NCBI GenBank assembly: GCA_013360295.1
Contig: JABWCL010000026.1
Span: 1 to 64,000, forward strand
DNA from: Ignavibacteriaceae bacterium
GTDB taxonomy: Bacteria; Bacteroidota; Ignavibacteria; Ignavibacteriales; Ignavibacteriaceae
Length of the DNA: 64,000 nt
Reading direction: 5' to 3'
Every line of letters begins with the position of its first letter. Positions within the stretch are counted from its first letter, which is position 1. The translations under genes and the position numbers were made by a program. The notes under the pieces were generated by a model. It searched no databases. It was not told where the DNA came from and worked only from the letters and a program-made list of their open reading frames with translations. Below are positions 46,114-54,359 of the stretch, piece after piece.

Positions 46114-46355
46114 CGGTAATCCTTTCCTGAATGATTTGATACGGACAATATAAAAGAATAATCCTTAAAGTCAAGTTATTAACCCGATACTGAGGCAGAC
46201 CCCCTGAAGGAAAGGATTTTATTTTTCTATCCCCGGAACATAACAGTTTCTGAAACCTTATATTTACGGTGTCATCTTATTGTTGTGTTTTATTTTCTGC
46301 GTGAGATCGCGAAACAGATAAACTCACATATTTTTTACTTTATCGGATTCAATCT

Positions 46356-47813
46356 ATGGCAAGAATCTTAATACTTGGCGCGGGAATTTCCGGGCACACT
46401 GCCGCGGGTATACTGCAAAAGAAAATCGGAAAATCACACGAAGTTGTAGTGGTTTCCCCAAACAGTAAATGGAACTGGATACCTTCCAATATCTGGGTGG
46501 GAGTCGGGGTTATGAAGCCCGAAGACGTGACATTTGATCTGCGTGAAGTCTATAAACGACACGGGATTCAGTTCCACCAGGCGAAGGCAACCGCAATCTT
46601 CCCGGAAGGAGGAAACGGACCATCTTCACCGTTTGTCCGGATTGAATATACTGATCCCTCGAAGAAGGGGATAACGGAAGACATTACTTACGACTACCTG
46701 ATAAACGCTACAGGGCCGAAGTTAAATTTCAACGCGACTCCCGGCCTGGGCCCTGATGGCTATACCGAATCAGTCTGCACATACGGACACGCTGAAGAAG
46801 CAAACAAAAAACTTCAGGATTTGATAAAAGAAATGAAAAACGGCGCGCGAAAAACGATACTGATCGGCACGGGGCACGGAACCTGCACCTGCCAGGGCGC
46901 TGCATTTGAGTATATATTTAATGTTGAATACGAACTGAGGAGGGCGGGGGTAAGAGATAACGCTGAGATCATCTGGATATCTAATGAGTACACGCTTGGT
47001 GATCTTGGCATCGGCGGGCTTCACCTGAAGCGGGGAGGATACATAACCCACAGCCAGATATTCACCGAATCTCTTTATACGGAGAGAGGCATTAAATGGA
47101 TTACGGGCGCCGCACCGACAAAGATAGAAGAAGGAAAAGTTGTATATAAAACACTTTCAGGCGAGGAGAAAACGCTCGGATTCGACTTCGCGATGCTGCT
47201 TCCTCCTTTCACCGGTGTTGAAATGAAGGCTTATGATAAAGACGGCGCGGATATTACAGAAAAGCTTTTTATGAAGAATGCTTTTATGAAAGTTGACGGC
47301 GACTACTCCCCCAAAAAGTACGAAGACTGGAAAGCATCCGACTGGCCTTCAACGTACCAGAATCCGCTGTATCCGAATATCTTCGCCGCGGGAATTGCAT
47401 TCGCGCCGCCGCACCAGATCTCGAAACCGATGTCCGCCCCTGACGGCACAGTTATCACTCCCGCACCCCCGAGAACCGGAATGCCTTCAGGAATGATCGC
47501 ACGGGCAGTGGCAATGAGTATAATAGATATGATTAAAACAGGTAACACCAAAGCAACACACGAGGCAAGCCTCGCGGAGATGGGTGCTGCCTGTGTTGCA
47601 TCAGCGGGAGCCAGTCTCACGAAGGGAACAGCCGCAGCGATCACGCTTTATCCGATCGTACCCGACTTTGATAAATACCCCGTTTACGGCAGGGATATTA
47701 ACTATACTTTTGGTGAGATCGGACTCGGAGCGCACTGGATCAAACATATACTTCACTATATGTTTATCTACAAAGCGAAAATGAATCCCGGCTATACATT
47801 AATTCCGGAATAG
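46356..47813 (+). CDS. Sulfide:quinone oxidoreductase-like FAD-dependent oxidoreductase
   Basis: The FAD-binding motif ILGAGISGHTAAG lies at 5-17, followed by SPNSKWNWIPSNIWVGVG, typical of the SQR branch of pyridine-nucleotide-disulfide oxidoreductases. Cysteines at 141 (ESVCTYGH), 177 and 179 (GTCTCQG) and 413 (AACVASAG) are candidates for the redox-active set. The C-terminus (HWIKHILHYMFIYKAKMNPG) is amphipathic and may dip into the membrane near the quinone site. It oxidises sulfide or a related donor and reduces quinone by family inference. A closely spaced 58-residue gene follows. The divergent promoter region 46114-46355 separates it from the lysine genes. Confidence 0.82.
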   Translation: MARILILGAGISGHTAAGILQKKIGKSHEVVVVSPNSKWNWIPSNIWVGVGVMKPEDVTFDLREVYKRHGIQFHQAKATAIFPEGGNGPSSPFVRIEYTDPSKKGITEDITYDYLINATGPKLNFNATPGLGPDGYTESVCTYGHAEEANKKLQDLIKEMKNGARKTILIGTGHGTCTCQGAAFEYIFNVEYELRRAGVRDNAEIIWISNEYTLGDLGIGGLHLKRGGYITHSQIFTESLYTERGIKWITGAAPTKIEEGKVVYKTLSGEEKTLGFDFAMLLPPFTGVEMKAYDKDGADITEKLFMKNAFMKVDGDYSPKKYEDWKASDWPSTYQNPLYPNIFAAGIAFAPPHQISKPMSAPDGTVITPAPPRTGMPSGMIARAVAMSIIDMIKTGNTKATHEASLAEMGAACVASAGASLTKGTAAAITLYPIVPDFDKYPVYGRDINYTFGEIGLGAHWIKHILHYMFIYKAKMNPGYTLIPE

Positions 47814-47823
47814 AGAGGTGAAT

Positions 47824-48000
47824 ATGAACACTAATAATGAAGACAGATTGCAAGCACTCAAACCTTATGATGACGGCTTTTTCGCGTCTTACCCGACGGG
47901 ATTTACTAAGTTTTTAAGGACTTTCATCCCATACCAGTTTATGAGGTTTGTGGTTATTAACCTTAAGATGCTGAGAATGATAAGCAAGTCGCATAAATAA
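47824..48000 (+). CDS. Small protein downstream of the SQR-like gene, 58 residues
   Basis: ATG at 47824 with GAGAGG eight bases upstream; the gap to the SQR-like stop is 10 bp, so the two are an operon. The product starts MNTNNEDRLQALKPYDDGFF and ends in a basic amphipathic or hydrophobic helix (FIPYQFMRFVVINLKMLRMISKSHK). This suggests a peripheral membrane partner or small subunit of the oxidoreductase. The family is not recognised. A terminator follows at 48075. Confidence 0.7.
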   Translation: MNTNNEDRLQALKPYDDGFFASYPTGFTKFLRTFIPYQFMRFVVINLKMLRMISKSHK

Positions 48001-48074
48001 TCGCGGAATTCCGCGGATTATTTTTATTAAGCTGACCGAAAATATTCTGTGCTGATATTAAAGCGCCAAAAAAT

Positions 48075-48098
48075 AAAAGCCCCTCAGGGAGGGGCTTT
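48075..48098. terminator. Bidirectional terminator
   Basis: AAGCCCCTC, AGG, GAGGGGCTT with A-run before and T-run after, between the stop of the small gene (48000, plus) and the stop of the ricin-domain gene (48114, minus). Confidence 0.88.
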
Positions 48099-48113
48099 GT
48101 TATAAACTGCCTT

Positions 48114-50261
48114 TCAACCGGCAAGTTTCTTATCTATACTTTCCATAGACCGGTTGATATTCTCTATTACCTTATCCAGCCCCTCGCTGTTTTCTCTCGC
48201 TTTTTTAGTGAAGTCAAGACTGTTATCCAGCGCTTTCTTGAATTCCTCAATCCCCTCAATCGCGGGTAACTTAACGTCAAACTTTTTCAGAACCGGCTTA
48301 AGCAGGTCCTGCGCCCAGTCGTTAACGTATTTATCAAAGACTTTACCAACTTTGCCTCCTTCAACCACATCACGCAGGCTTATATTTACTTTAACGCCGG
48401 CAATTTTCTCCTTAAACCTTTTATCAAGAACATCATTCACATCATCAGCGATGCGGCTGACCCTTTTAAAGTGTTTTTCAAAATTGTCAATACCTTTATT
48501 TACTTTATTGATAGGCTTTTCAAACTTTGTTATTTCCGAACCAATCTTGTCAATCTTATCAATGTGCTTCTCGGCTTTTACTAATTCCGCCGAGATCTGA
48601 GTGACCGATTGCCTGATCTCGGAATAGGCTGTTTCCGAATCCGCTCCTTGCGGACTGGCAGATAAACCGGTTAGTTTTGATTTCAGTTCGACTAAGCGTG
48701 TCTGTAGCAAACGGAGTTGTGAATTAAGGATAATATTCTTTGTAAGAGCAAAGTTCATATTATTGTCGGCAGGTTGAATGACCGGAGCTTTCAGCGCGGA
48801 GACACCGGTTTTAACTTTCTCCAACTGGTTTAGTGAAAAATCGAGAGAAATACTGAACGGTTTGATAGCCGTGCCAATTGTGGGTATTCTCGTCATTGGA
48901 TTCAGCGCGCTGCTGGTGCTGCTTACCTTCGCGGTCAATCCCTCAAGATTTTCTGTTAAGTAAAAGGCTCCGCCCATAGCTGACTGTCCCTTAATGAGGT
49001 GAACAATTACTTTATCCGACTTATTGAGCAGTTCCCCGGTTTTACCATACAGTCCGTCAATTTCTCCGGCAGTTTCAGCTGCGGCAGGATTTGCTCCTGC
49101 ACTGAGCGCCGGCATTGATGATGCGGGATCCATCGCATTTTTGGGAATGAAGGGACGGTTTGTTTCAGCGTCGAGCAGATACCATTCCGTCCACGCACCG
49201 CTATCATCATCGCCAAGCATAACATTACTTCCGTTCTGCGAACTCTTCTGGCCGAGGCATATAACTTTTTCTTCGTGATTATAAATTTTAAATTTGCCCC
49301 CTCCCAGATGACGGAAAGTAAAATTCTGAGCCGGAATATTTTTCATTTCTGTCAGTCCGATATCGTCAAGAGTCTGAGTAGCCGGCTTGCGATTCGTCAT
49401 AATATCTCTCATACTCTTTTGGGACGCACTACGGGAAGTTACCAGAAGAGTGTTATCGCATGAAGGAGCAATGCTGTAATGGGCAAAGCTGGAATTCGAC
49501 TGGAAGATATCGTATTTTCTGTCTGGGTCAAAATCTGAGAGTTCATAGACCTGGATATTATTTCCGTGCTGGGGATTTTTTCTTCCTGGAATATCAAAAT
49601 AACCTCTCGAGTCCCTGCCGAAATTTATTGCTGATTGAATATAGACTGTTTTAATCCCAGACATATCATCACCAATGCTTAACTTTTTCTTATTGATAGC
49701 ATCATCAAGCAGTAATGGTTTATTCGTCTTTACGGAAACCAGTACCCACTCCGTCCACGGACCATCGTGATCGTCCCACATAACAATTGCCTTCCCGTTC
49801 TGAGAGGATCTTCCTTCCAGTGCAATTAATTTTCCATTTCCCCCGAAGATCTTAAACTTCCCGTTTCCTAAATATTTAAAAGTAAAATTCTGATTGTCCT
49901 TATCATTCGGTCCGTAAATAATCAGATCCGCCCCATTTTTATTGGAACCGCCCTGAATATCAAGATATCCGGCAACACCGTCAATATGAATTCTCACGAA
50001 TGCTTTATTCACGGAGTTGTCAATAATGTATCTTCTGTCTTTTTCAGATTTTTCCAATTGCCAGACCTGGATCTTTGCTTTTTCACGAATTTTGTCTTCA
50101 CCTCCGCTGATATCCCAATAGCCTTTATTATCAATGCCGAAATTCTGAGCTGATTGTATGAAGAAGGGTTCATTGCGGGGGAGCAGGTCGTTCACGCTTT
50201 GCGCGGTTAATGAGATGTAACTCATAAATAGAACTGAGAAAATAAATTTGAAGTGTGTCAA
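48114..50261 (-). CDS. Secreted protein with two ricin-type beta-trefoil domains and helical tail
   Basis: A signal peptide is followed by two related beta-trefoil-like domains (about 30-155 and 180-325). Each starts FIQSAxNFGxDxxGYWDI/YFDI and contains QNFTFxxLGxGKFKI, then SSQNGxxVMxxDDxGxWTEW, matching RICIN-like lectin repeats. A low-complexity linker (about 340-370) leads to a long helical region (about 480-715) with heptad-like leucines and many KxxDKI/INK strings, probably coiled coil. Carbohydrate or surface binding is inferred for the trefoils. No T9SS domain is present. Start: the frame is open to 50459, but TTG at 50261 preceded by AAAGGAT gives a proper signal peptide (MTHFKFIFSVLFMSYISLTA) and is preferred, for 715 residues. 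Confidence 0.7.
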   Translation of the reverse strand: MTHFKFIFSVLFMSYISLTAQSVNDLLPRNEPFFIQSAQNFGIDNKGYWDISGGEDKIREKAKIQVWQLEKSEKDRRYIIDNSVNKAFVRIHIDGVAGYLDIQGGSNKNGADLIIYGPNDKDNQNFTFKYLGNGKFKIFGGNGKLIALEGRSSQNGKAIVMWDDHDGPWTEWVLVSVKTNKPLLLDDAINKKKLSIGDDMSGIKTVYIQSAINFGRDSRGYFDIPGRKNPQHGNNIQVYELSDFDPDRKYDIFQSNSSFAHYSIAPSCDNTLLVTSRSASQKSMRDIMTNRKPATQTLDDIGLTEMKNIPAQNFTFRHLGGGKFKIYNHEEKVICLGQKSSQNGSNVMLGDDDSGAWTEWYLLDAETNRPFIPKNAMDPASSMPALSAGANPAAAETAGEIDGLYGKTGELLNKSDKVIVHLIKGQSAMGGAFYLTENLEGLTAKVSSTSSALNPMTRIPTIGTAIKPFSISLDFSLNQLEKVKTGVSALKAPVIQPADNNMNFALTKNIILNSQLRLLQTRLVELKSKLTGLSASPQGADSETAYSEIRQSVTQISAELVKAEKHIDKIDKIGSEITKFEKPINKVNKGIDNFEKHFKRVSRIADDVNDVLDKRFKEKIAGVKVNISLRDVVEGGKVGKVFDKYVNDWAQDLLKPVLKKFDVKLPAIEGIEEFKKALDNSLDFTKKARENSEGLDKVIENINRSMESIDKKLAG

Positions 50262-50656
50262 CGCTAACGTTATCCTTTCTGATAGATTTAAATGATACTT
50301 GTATTTAATGGCGGGCTCTGGACCAGTGTGAATCGTAAGCCGCGGAAAAATGTCCAATTGACATATGTAAAATAACAGAGATGTGTTTCTCGGGCAAGTT
50401 TGGTTTACAAAGGGCAATAGTTGACAAAAGGCAATAATTGACTGGACAGATAGATGCAAATTATTTGTATATACAAAATAAGCTGCCTCAATTTAATAGC
50501 AGGTGATTTTTTATTTGTATTAGCGGAGGGGAATTCCGGAACTAATCCGCGAGTGCGAAATGCCTCCCCCGCAGTTGAGGGAGGCAGAAGAACGGTTATT
50601 AAAAAGTTATACGGCAATCATAGCCGTGAAGAATCGTCGGTTTTATTGTTCCAGGA
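50262..50656. other. Intergenic region with one inverted repeat
   Basis: No gene is seen. TGCCTCCC and GGGAGGCA (50561-50586) form a hairpin that could end transcription of the EamA gene (minus strand; short T-run TTT follows). GCGGAGGGGAATTCCGG at 50523-50539 resembles part of the structured element at 58423-58440. Confidence 0.4.
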
Positions 50657-51835
50657 TTATTTGAATTTTTTTTCAATCTCAACTACTTTATTTCGTTTAT
50701 AATCAGAGACGCCCACCATTAATCCCGCGGTAACGACAACAGCTCCGATTATCTGCGGAACCGTAACATCCTCTCCGAAGAGAAGCATAACGAAGGGGAG
50801 AATCGCCAGATATATATTCGTATAAGGAACCCAGAAGTGAGCCGCAAATTTTGAAAGCTTAAAGAAGCCAAAGCTGTAAATATATCCTGTGAGTCCGGCG
50901 GCAACAACAAAAAGTATAGGCCACCAGTTATCGGGAATAATACTTCCTTCAAAAAGAGAATAAAACCTGTGAAGATCTGTTTTCGCGTTTATGCTTTTAA
51001 TCATTTCCTGAGTCTCGACGGGGAGATTCTGAGTCAGGACATATTCTCCTTCAGTAAGAGTATAGTATTGCAGAAGATACGCTTTGTCCTGATCATTAAC
51101 CTTGGCAAGAACTTCTTTATTGAACCTTTCTTTTTCTACGGAATCCGGGATGTGAGCGTGTGTGATCTCGGCGATAAGAGGAAAAATAAAAATAGCAGCG
51201 GAAATAAAGAGCATTTTCCAGATTTCGCGCCAGACGACAAGCGCGTTGGGGCCTACATTCGGGAGCGCTGTCTGCACAGTTTTGTTATTTAATACCTGCT
51301 GAGAGAGAAGGCATCCGTTGATAATAACTATCCAGAGAATGGCTTCGAAATCGAGTTCCGAACCTGCGGTCACTTTGTAACGTGATATGGATATTCCGAT
51401 TATAACAAGAGCAATACCGATCCAGTGTTCTTTCCTGATCGGAGCGTTGAACAAAATCTTGCCGAAGAACGGAAGGAACGCGAGGTATATATTGATGAAT
51501 GGAGCATAAACGTGCGGGGAATAAAACCGCGGGAGGTAGAAGAAGCCAATATTCTCTATTACACCGGTGAAGGCACAGATCACAATTGTAGCCATTGATA
51601 AGCCCCCCGGCCACAGATATTTAACAGGCTTGCCCCGCATCAATTCAATGATTACCGCAATAACCGCCCAGGTCAATTTAGATAGCTCACGCCACCAGGT
51701 CATAACTCCCGGCGACACACCGATAAGTTTATCCCCAACAAACCTTGGCTGGTTCCCCATCCAATTCAATACATACTGTCCCCCTAAAGCTCCGTTGATT
51801 ATAGATAACCAAAGGATCAGAATTAACCATTCCAT
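50657..51835 (-). CDS. EamA/DMT-superfamily membrane transporter
   Basis: The protein has about ten hydrophobic helices arranged as two EamA-like halves. Each half ends with a similar string: FINIYLAFLPFFGKILF followed by HWIGIALVIIGISISRY, and TNIYLAILPFVMLLFGEDVT followed by IIGAVVVTAGLMVGVSD. A hydrophilic loop of roughly 80 residues (about 225-305, rich in Lys and Glu) separates helices in the second half; this is longer than usual for the family. It is an inner-membrane exporter or permease of small metabolites; the substrate is unknown. It is monocistronic. Confidence 0.8.
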   Translation of the reverse strand: MEWLILILWLSIINGALGGQYVLNWMGNQPRFVGDKLIGVSPGVMTWWRELSKLTWAVIAVIIELMRGKPVKYLWPGGLSMATIVICAFTGVIENIGFFYLPRFYSPHVYAPFINIYLAFLPFFGKILFNAPIRKEHWIGIALVIIGISISRYKVTAGSELDFEAILWIVIINGCLLSQQVLNNKTVQTALPNVGPNALVVWREIWKMLFISAAIFIFPLIAEITHAHIPDSVEKERFNKEVLAKVNDQDKAYLLQYYTLTEGEYVLTQNLPVETQEMIKSINAKTDLHRFYSLFEGSIIPDNWWPILFVVAAGLTGYIYSFGFFKLSKFAAHFWVPYTNIYLAILPFVMLLFGEDVTVPQIIGAVVVTAGLMVGVSDYKRNKVVEIEKKFK

Positions 51836-52183
51836 ATTAGACTCTCAGACTCCGACAATACGAAAACACCGGTCTGTGTGTTTCCGGTTAGAATTTATAA
51901 AAAACTTCGACCGGCTAACTTAGAGAATTAGGCCAAAAGAAAAAAGGCAATTGAAAGAAGAAAAATTAAAAACTGGGAATAAGAAAGCTCTGTCAATGGA
52001 AATAATGAGTCAAATATACCGAACAAAGAAAATGTTCACACCTGCAACCGGACTTTTATAAATTAATATAAATGAGCGGATAACAGATTAGAGCGGTTGA
52101 TCAGTTAATTCAGCCTGCGGGTTATTTTATTATAAATATCTCTATAAAAACATTAACCGAAAGATGTACCGGTTAACAGGGCG
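51836..52183. other. Intergenic region, A+T-rich, no feature recognised
   Basis: No gene-like frame, repeat or strong hairpin was seen. It should hold the promoter of the EamA gene and the 3' end of the glycosyltransferase transcript. Confidence 0.5.
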
Positions 52184-53464
52184 TTATTTTAATATCTTAA
52201 GCGAATCAATTATCCTTACAGCGGTTGCGGTACCGTCTTCTTCCCGCATTATTTTTCCCGCGGAGAATGCTTTTTGAGTCATTGCCGGATGAAGGAGTAT
52301 TTCTCTCAGGCCTCTTCCTATTTTTTTAGGAGTAACAGTATTCCGGTTTAAAACAAAGGGTGATACTCCGAGCCGGACAAGCTCAGCGCCAAACAAAAAC
52401 TGATCCTGTATGTGACCGATTATCAGTGAAGGTTTCCCTGACATAAGCGCCATTTGTGTAGTGCCCGCGCCTCCGTGATGTACAATTGCCGCGCATTTAG
52501 GAAATACCCGGCTGTATGGAGATGAATTGACACGGAAAATATTTTTATCCTCAGGAATATCCGTAACGTGTTCCCATCTGGATTGTATAATGGCTCTTAC
52601 ATTTGCGATTTTAGCAGCATCATACAAAAGCCTGGTTGTTTCATTAATAAGCAAAGAATTATTAGCAGTGCCGGTCATACTCCCGAGAGTCATATACACC
52701 GGCTCCATAATATGTCCCAGAAAGGAATCTAATCCTTCCGGCCAAACCCACTTTAATGAATCATCTTTAAGCTTGAAAAAGCCGCATACATGATGATTGC
52801 TTCCCCAATCCGGTTTTGGTTCGCAAAGAACGGGGCTGACCGCGATCAGATTGCAGAGGGGAGACTCCCAAACTTCGCGGTAGCTTTTTGCTGGCGTAAG
52901 TCCCTCGTTCTCGCGGAGAGAATTGATAAAGGGGAGGATGATTTTATTAAGGATGCGAAGACTGATTTTCCAGATTATGCTGTTGATAGTTTTTCCAAGG
53001 TCCGGCAGCGGTACAGGAGGAGCGTAGCGCGTTGGTAAAGCGCCGTGGTTAAGCGCAACCGTGATATGAGGAGTCCCCGATTTTTCAGCGGCTGCCTGAA
53101 GGGGGTGATGTATGAAATGGCCAATTACCAGATCATTTTCGGCGCACAGTTCACCGGAAATTTTGTACATTTTATTAACCCCGGGCTGGAACATTTCGGA
53201 GAAAATAAATTTTAATTGCTTCAGATGGTCAGGAGATTCGATCATTCGCTTTCCTATTTCGTTCAGTTTCTCTTCACTCTCCGCGATGAAATCAACAGAA
53301 TGGATTTTAAAGCCGTACTTTTGCGCGAAAGGGGAAAAATCCCTCCGGTCAGCGCTTGTAATTGCAAGTTTCACATCGTGACCCGCTTTTACGAGTTCCG
53401 CCGCGAGAGCGATGAAAGGATTAATATCCCCTTCGCTGCCCCAAGTCTGGATACCGATTTTCAT
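52184..53464 (-). CDS. GT1-family (UGT-like) glycosyltransferase
   Basis: The N-terminal Rossmann half starts MKIGIQTWGSEGDINPFIALA, with the GSxGDxxP string of GT1 sterol/macrolide glycosyltransferases. The C-terminal donor-binding half shows YMTLGSMTG, FPKCAAIVHHGGAGTTQMAL and GKPSLIIGHIQDQFLFGAELVRLGVSP, the expected UDP-sugar-binding signature. It transfers a sugar to a small hydrophobic acceptor by family precedent. It is cytoplasmic, 426 residues. Start: the frame is open to 53542, but ATG at 53464 begins exactly at the conserved first strand and is preferred. Confidence 0.9.
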   Translation of the reverse strand: MKIGIQTWGSEGDINPFIALAAELVKAGHDVKLAITSADRRDFSPFAQKYGFKIHSVDFIAESEEKLNEIGKRMIESPDHLKQLKFIFSEMFQPGVNKMYKISGELCAENDLVIGHFIHHPLQAAAEKSGTPHITVALNHGALPTRYAPPVPLPDLGKTINSIIWKISLRILNKIILPFINSLRENEGLTPAKSYREVWESPLCNLIAVSPVLCEPKPDWGSNHHVCGFFKLKDDSLKWVWPEGLDSFLGHIMEPVYMTLGSMTGTANNSLLINETTRLLYDAAKIANVRAIIQSRWEHVTDIPEDKNIFRVNSSPYSRVFPKCAAIVHHGGAGTTQMALMSGKPSLIIGHIQDQFLFGAELVRLGVSPFVLNRNTVTPKKIGRGLREILLHPAMTQKAFSAGKIMREEDGTATAVRIIDSLKILK

Positions 53465-53940
53465 AGTTGTCTCGGGAAATAGCTTTAAAAAATTAATTAA
53501 CTGAACTTGACACTTGAAACTTAGTGAAATTTCCGGAATCAATAATCCCGTGAACCGGGAATAATGTTACTGATATCTTTGTTCAGATCGCCTTTGAAAT
53601 TCCCACGGATAAGTTCTTCTCGGGGGCTGGTGCTGAAGACCATATGATCACTAATTCGTGTACAGGTGTGTGGAATTTTTATTCCTCTTATCAATAATTC
53701 AACAAAAAATAATTTATTAATAAAATATGATGAAGCGTTTTGGAGAGAGCCGAGCTGTGACCGCAAACGGTTGAAAGAGTTGTGTGACATTTCACTGAGG
53801 TGAGAAGATGGAGAGGAGTCATCTCAAGGATTTTTAAAAAATAATATCTGGTGTTGAAAATAGTAAAATGTTAACGATCAACTTATTTTAACTAAGTTAC
53901 ATCGGAAAATCTAATTTTATGTTTATCCAAAAGGTGTTTT
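53465..53940. other. Intergenic region without supported gene
   Basis: An 83-codon minus-strand frame (53539-53790) has no ribosome-binding site and no recognisable sequence. The rest is A+T-rich and should hold the promoters of the two divergent neighbours. Confidence 0.5.
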
Positions 53941-54273
53941 ATGAATCCGAATAACATTACGACCGCGTTTTCTATTGATGGAATGAAGGTTGTGAAAAGT
54001 CTTGGTGTTGTGCGCGGCGTTGTGGTAAGGTCGCGCTCCATTTTCGGAACGATTGGAGGGTCGCTGCAGACTATTTTTGGCGGCGATATTACTCTCTTCA
54101 CCGAGTTGTGTGAGAAAACAAGATTTGACGCGATGCAGCGTATGGTTGAGCACGCCAGACAGTTGGGTGCAAACGGCATAATAGGGATGCGTTATGAATC
54201 CAACGAAGTATTGAGCGGCGTTACTGAAGTGCTTGCCTATGGTACAGCGGTAGTTATGGAAAAGGAAAGTTAA
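53941..54273 (+). CDS. YbjQ/UPF0145-family protein
   Basis: The 110 residues match the family's usual length and pattern: an N-terminal strand (FSIDGMKVVKSLGVVRGVVVRS), a loop with FGTIGGSLQTIFGGDITLFTELCEK, then a helix RFDAMQRMVEHARQLGANGIIGMRY and a last strand LAYGTAVVME. The family (PF01906) has a pentameric beta/alpha fold with no proven activity. It is cytoplasmic and single-gene, with a terminator at 54311. Confidence 0.92.
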   Translation: MNPNNITTAFSIDGMKVVKSLGVVRGVVVRSRSIFGTIGGSLQTIFGGDITLFTELCEKTRFDAMQRMVEHARQLGANGIIGMRYESNEVLSGVTEVLAYGTAVVMEKES

Positions 54274-54310
54274 TCCGGTGTACTGCCGGGAACAGATTCC
54301 GGGAAAATAA

Positions 54311-54335
54311 AAAGCCCCGCGGAAAACGGGGCTTT
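54311..54335. terminator. Bidirectional terminator
   Basis: AAAGCCCCG, a 7-base loop, CGGGGCTTT, between the stops of the convergent YbjQ-like gene (54273) and the fibronectin-repeat gene (54360). Confidence 0.9.
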
Positions 54336-54359
54336 GAATTAATCTCTTAATTATAATAC

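Noticed and set aside
53539-53790. 83-codon minus-strand frame
   Set aside because: No ribosome-binding site, no recognised sequence, and it overlaps the region just upstream of the glycosyltransferase start.
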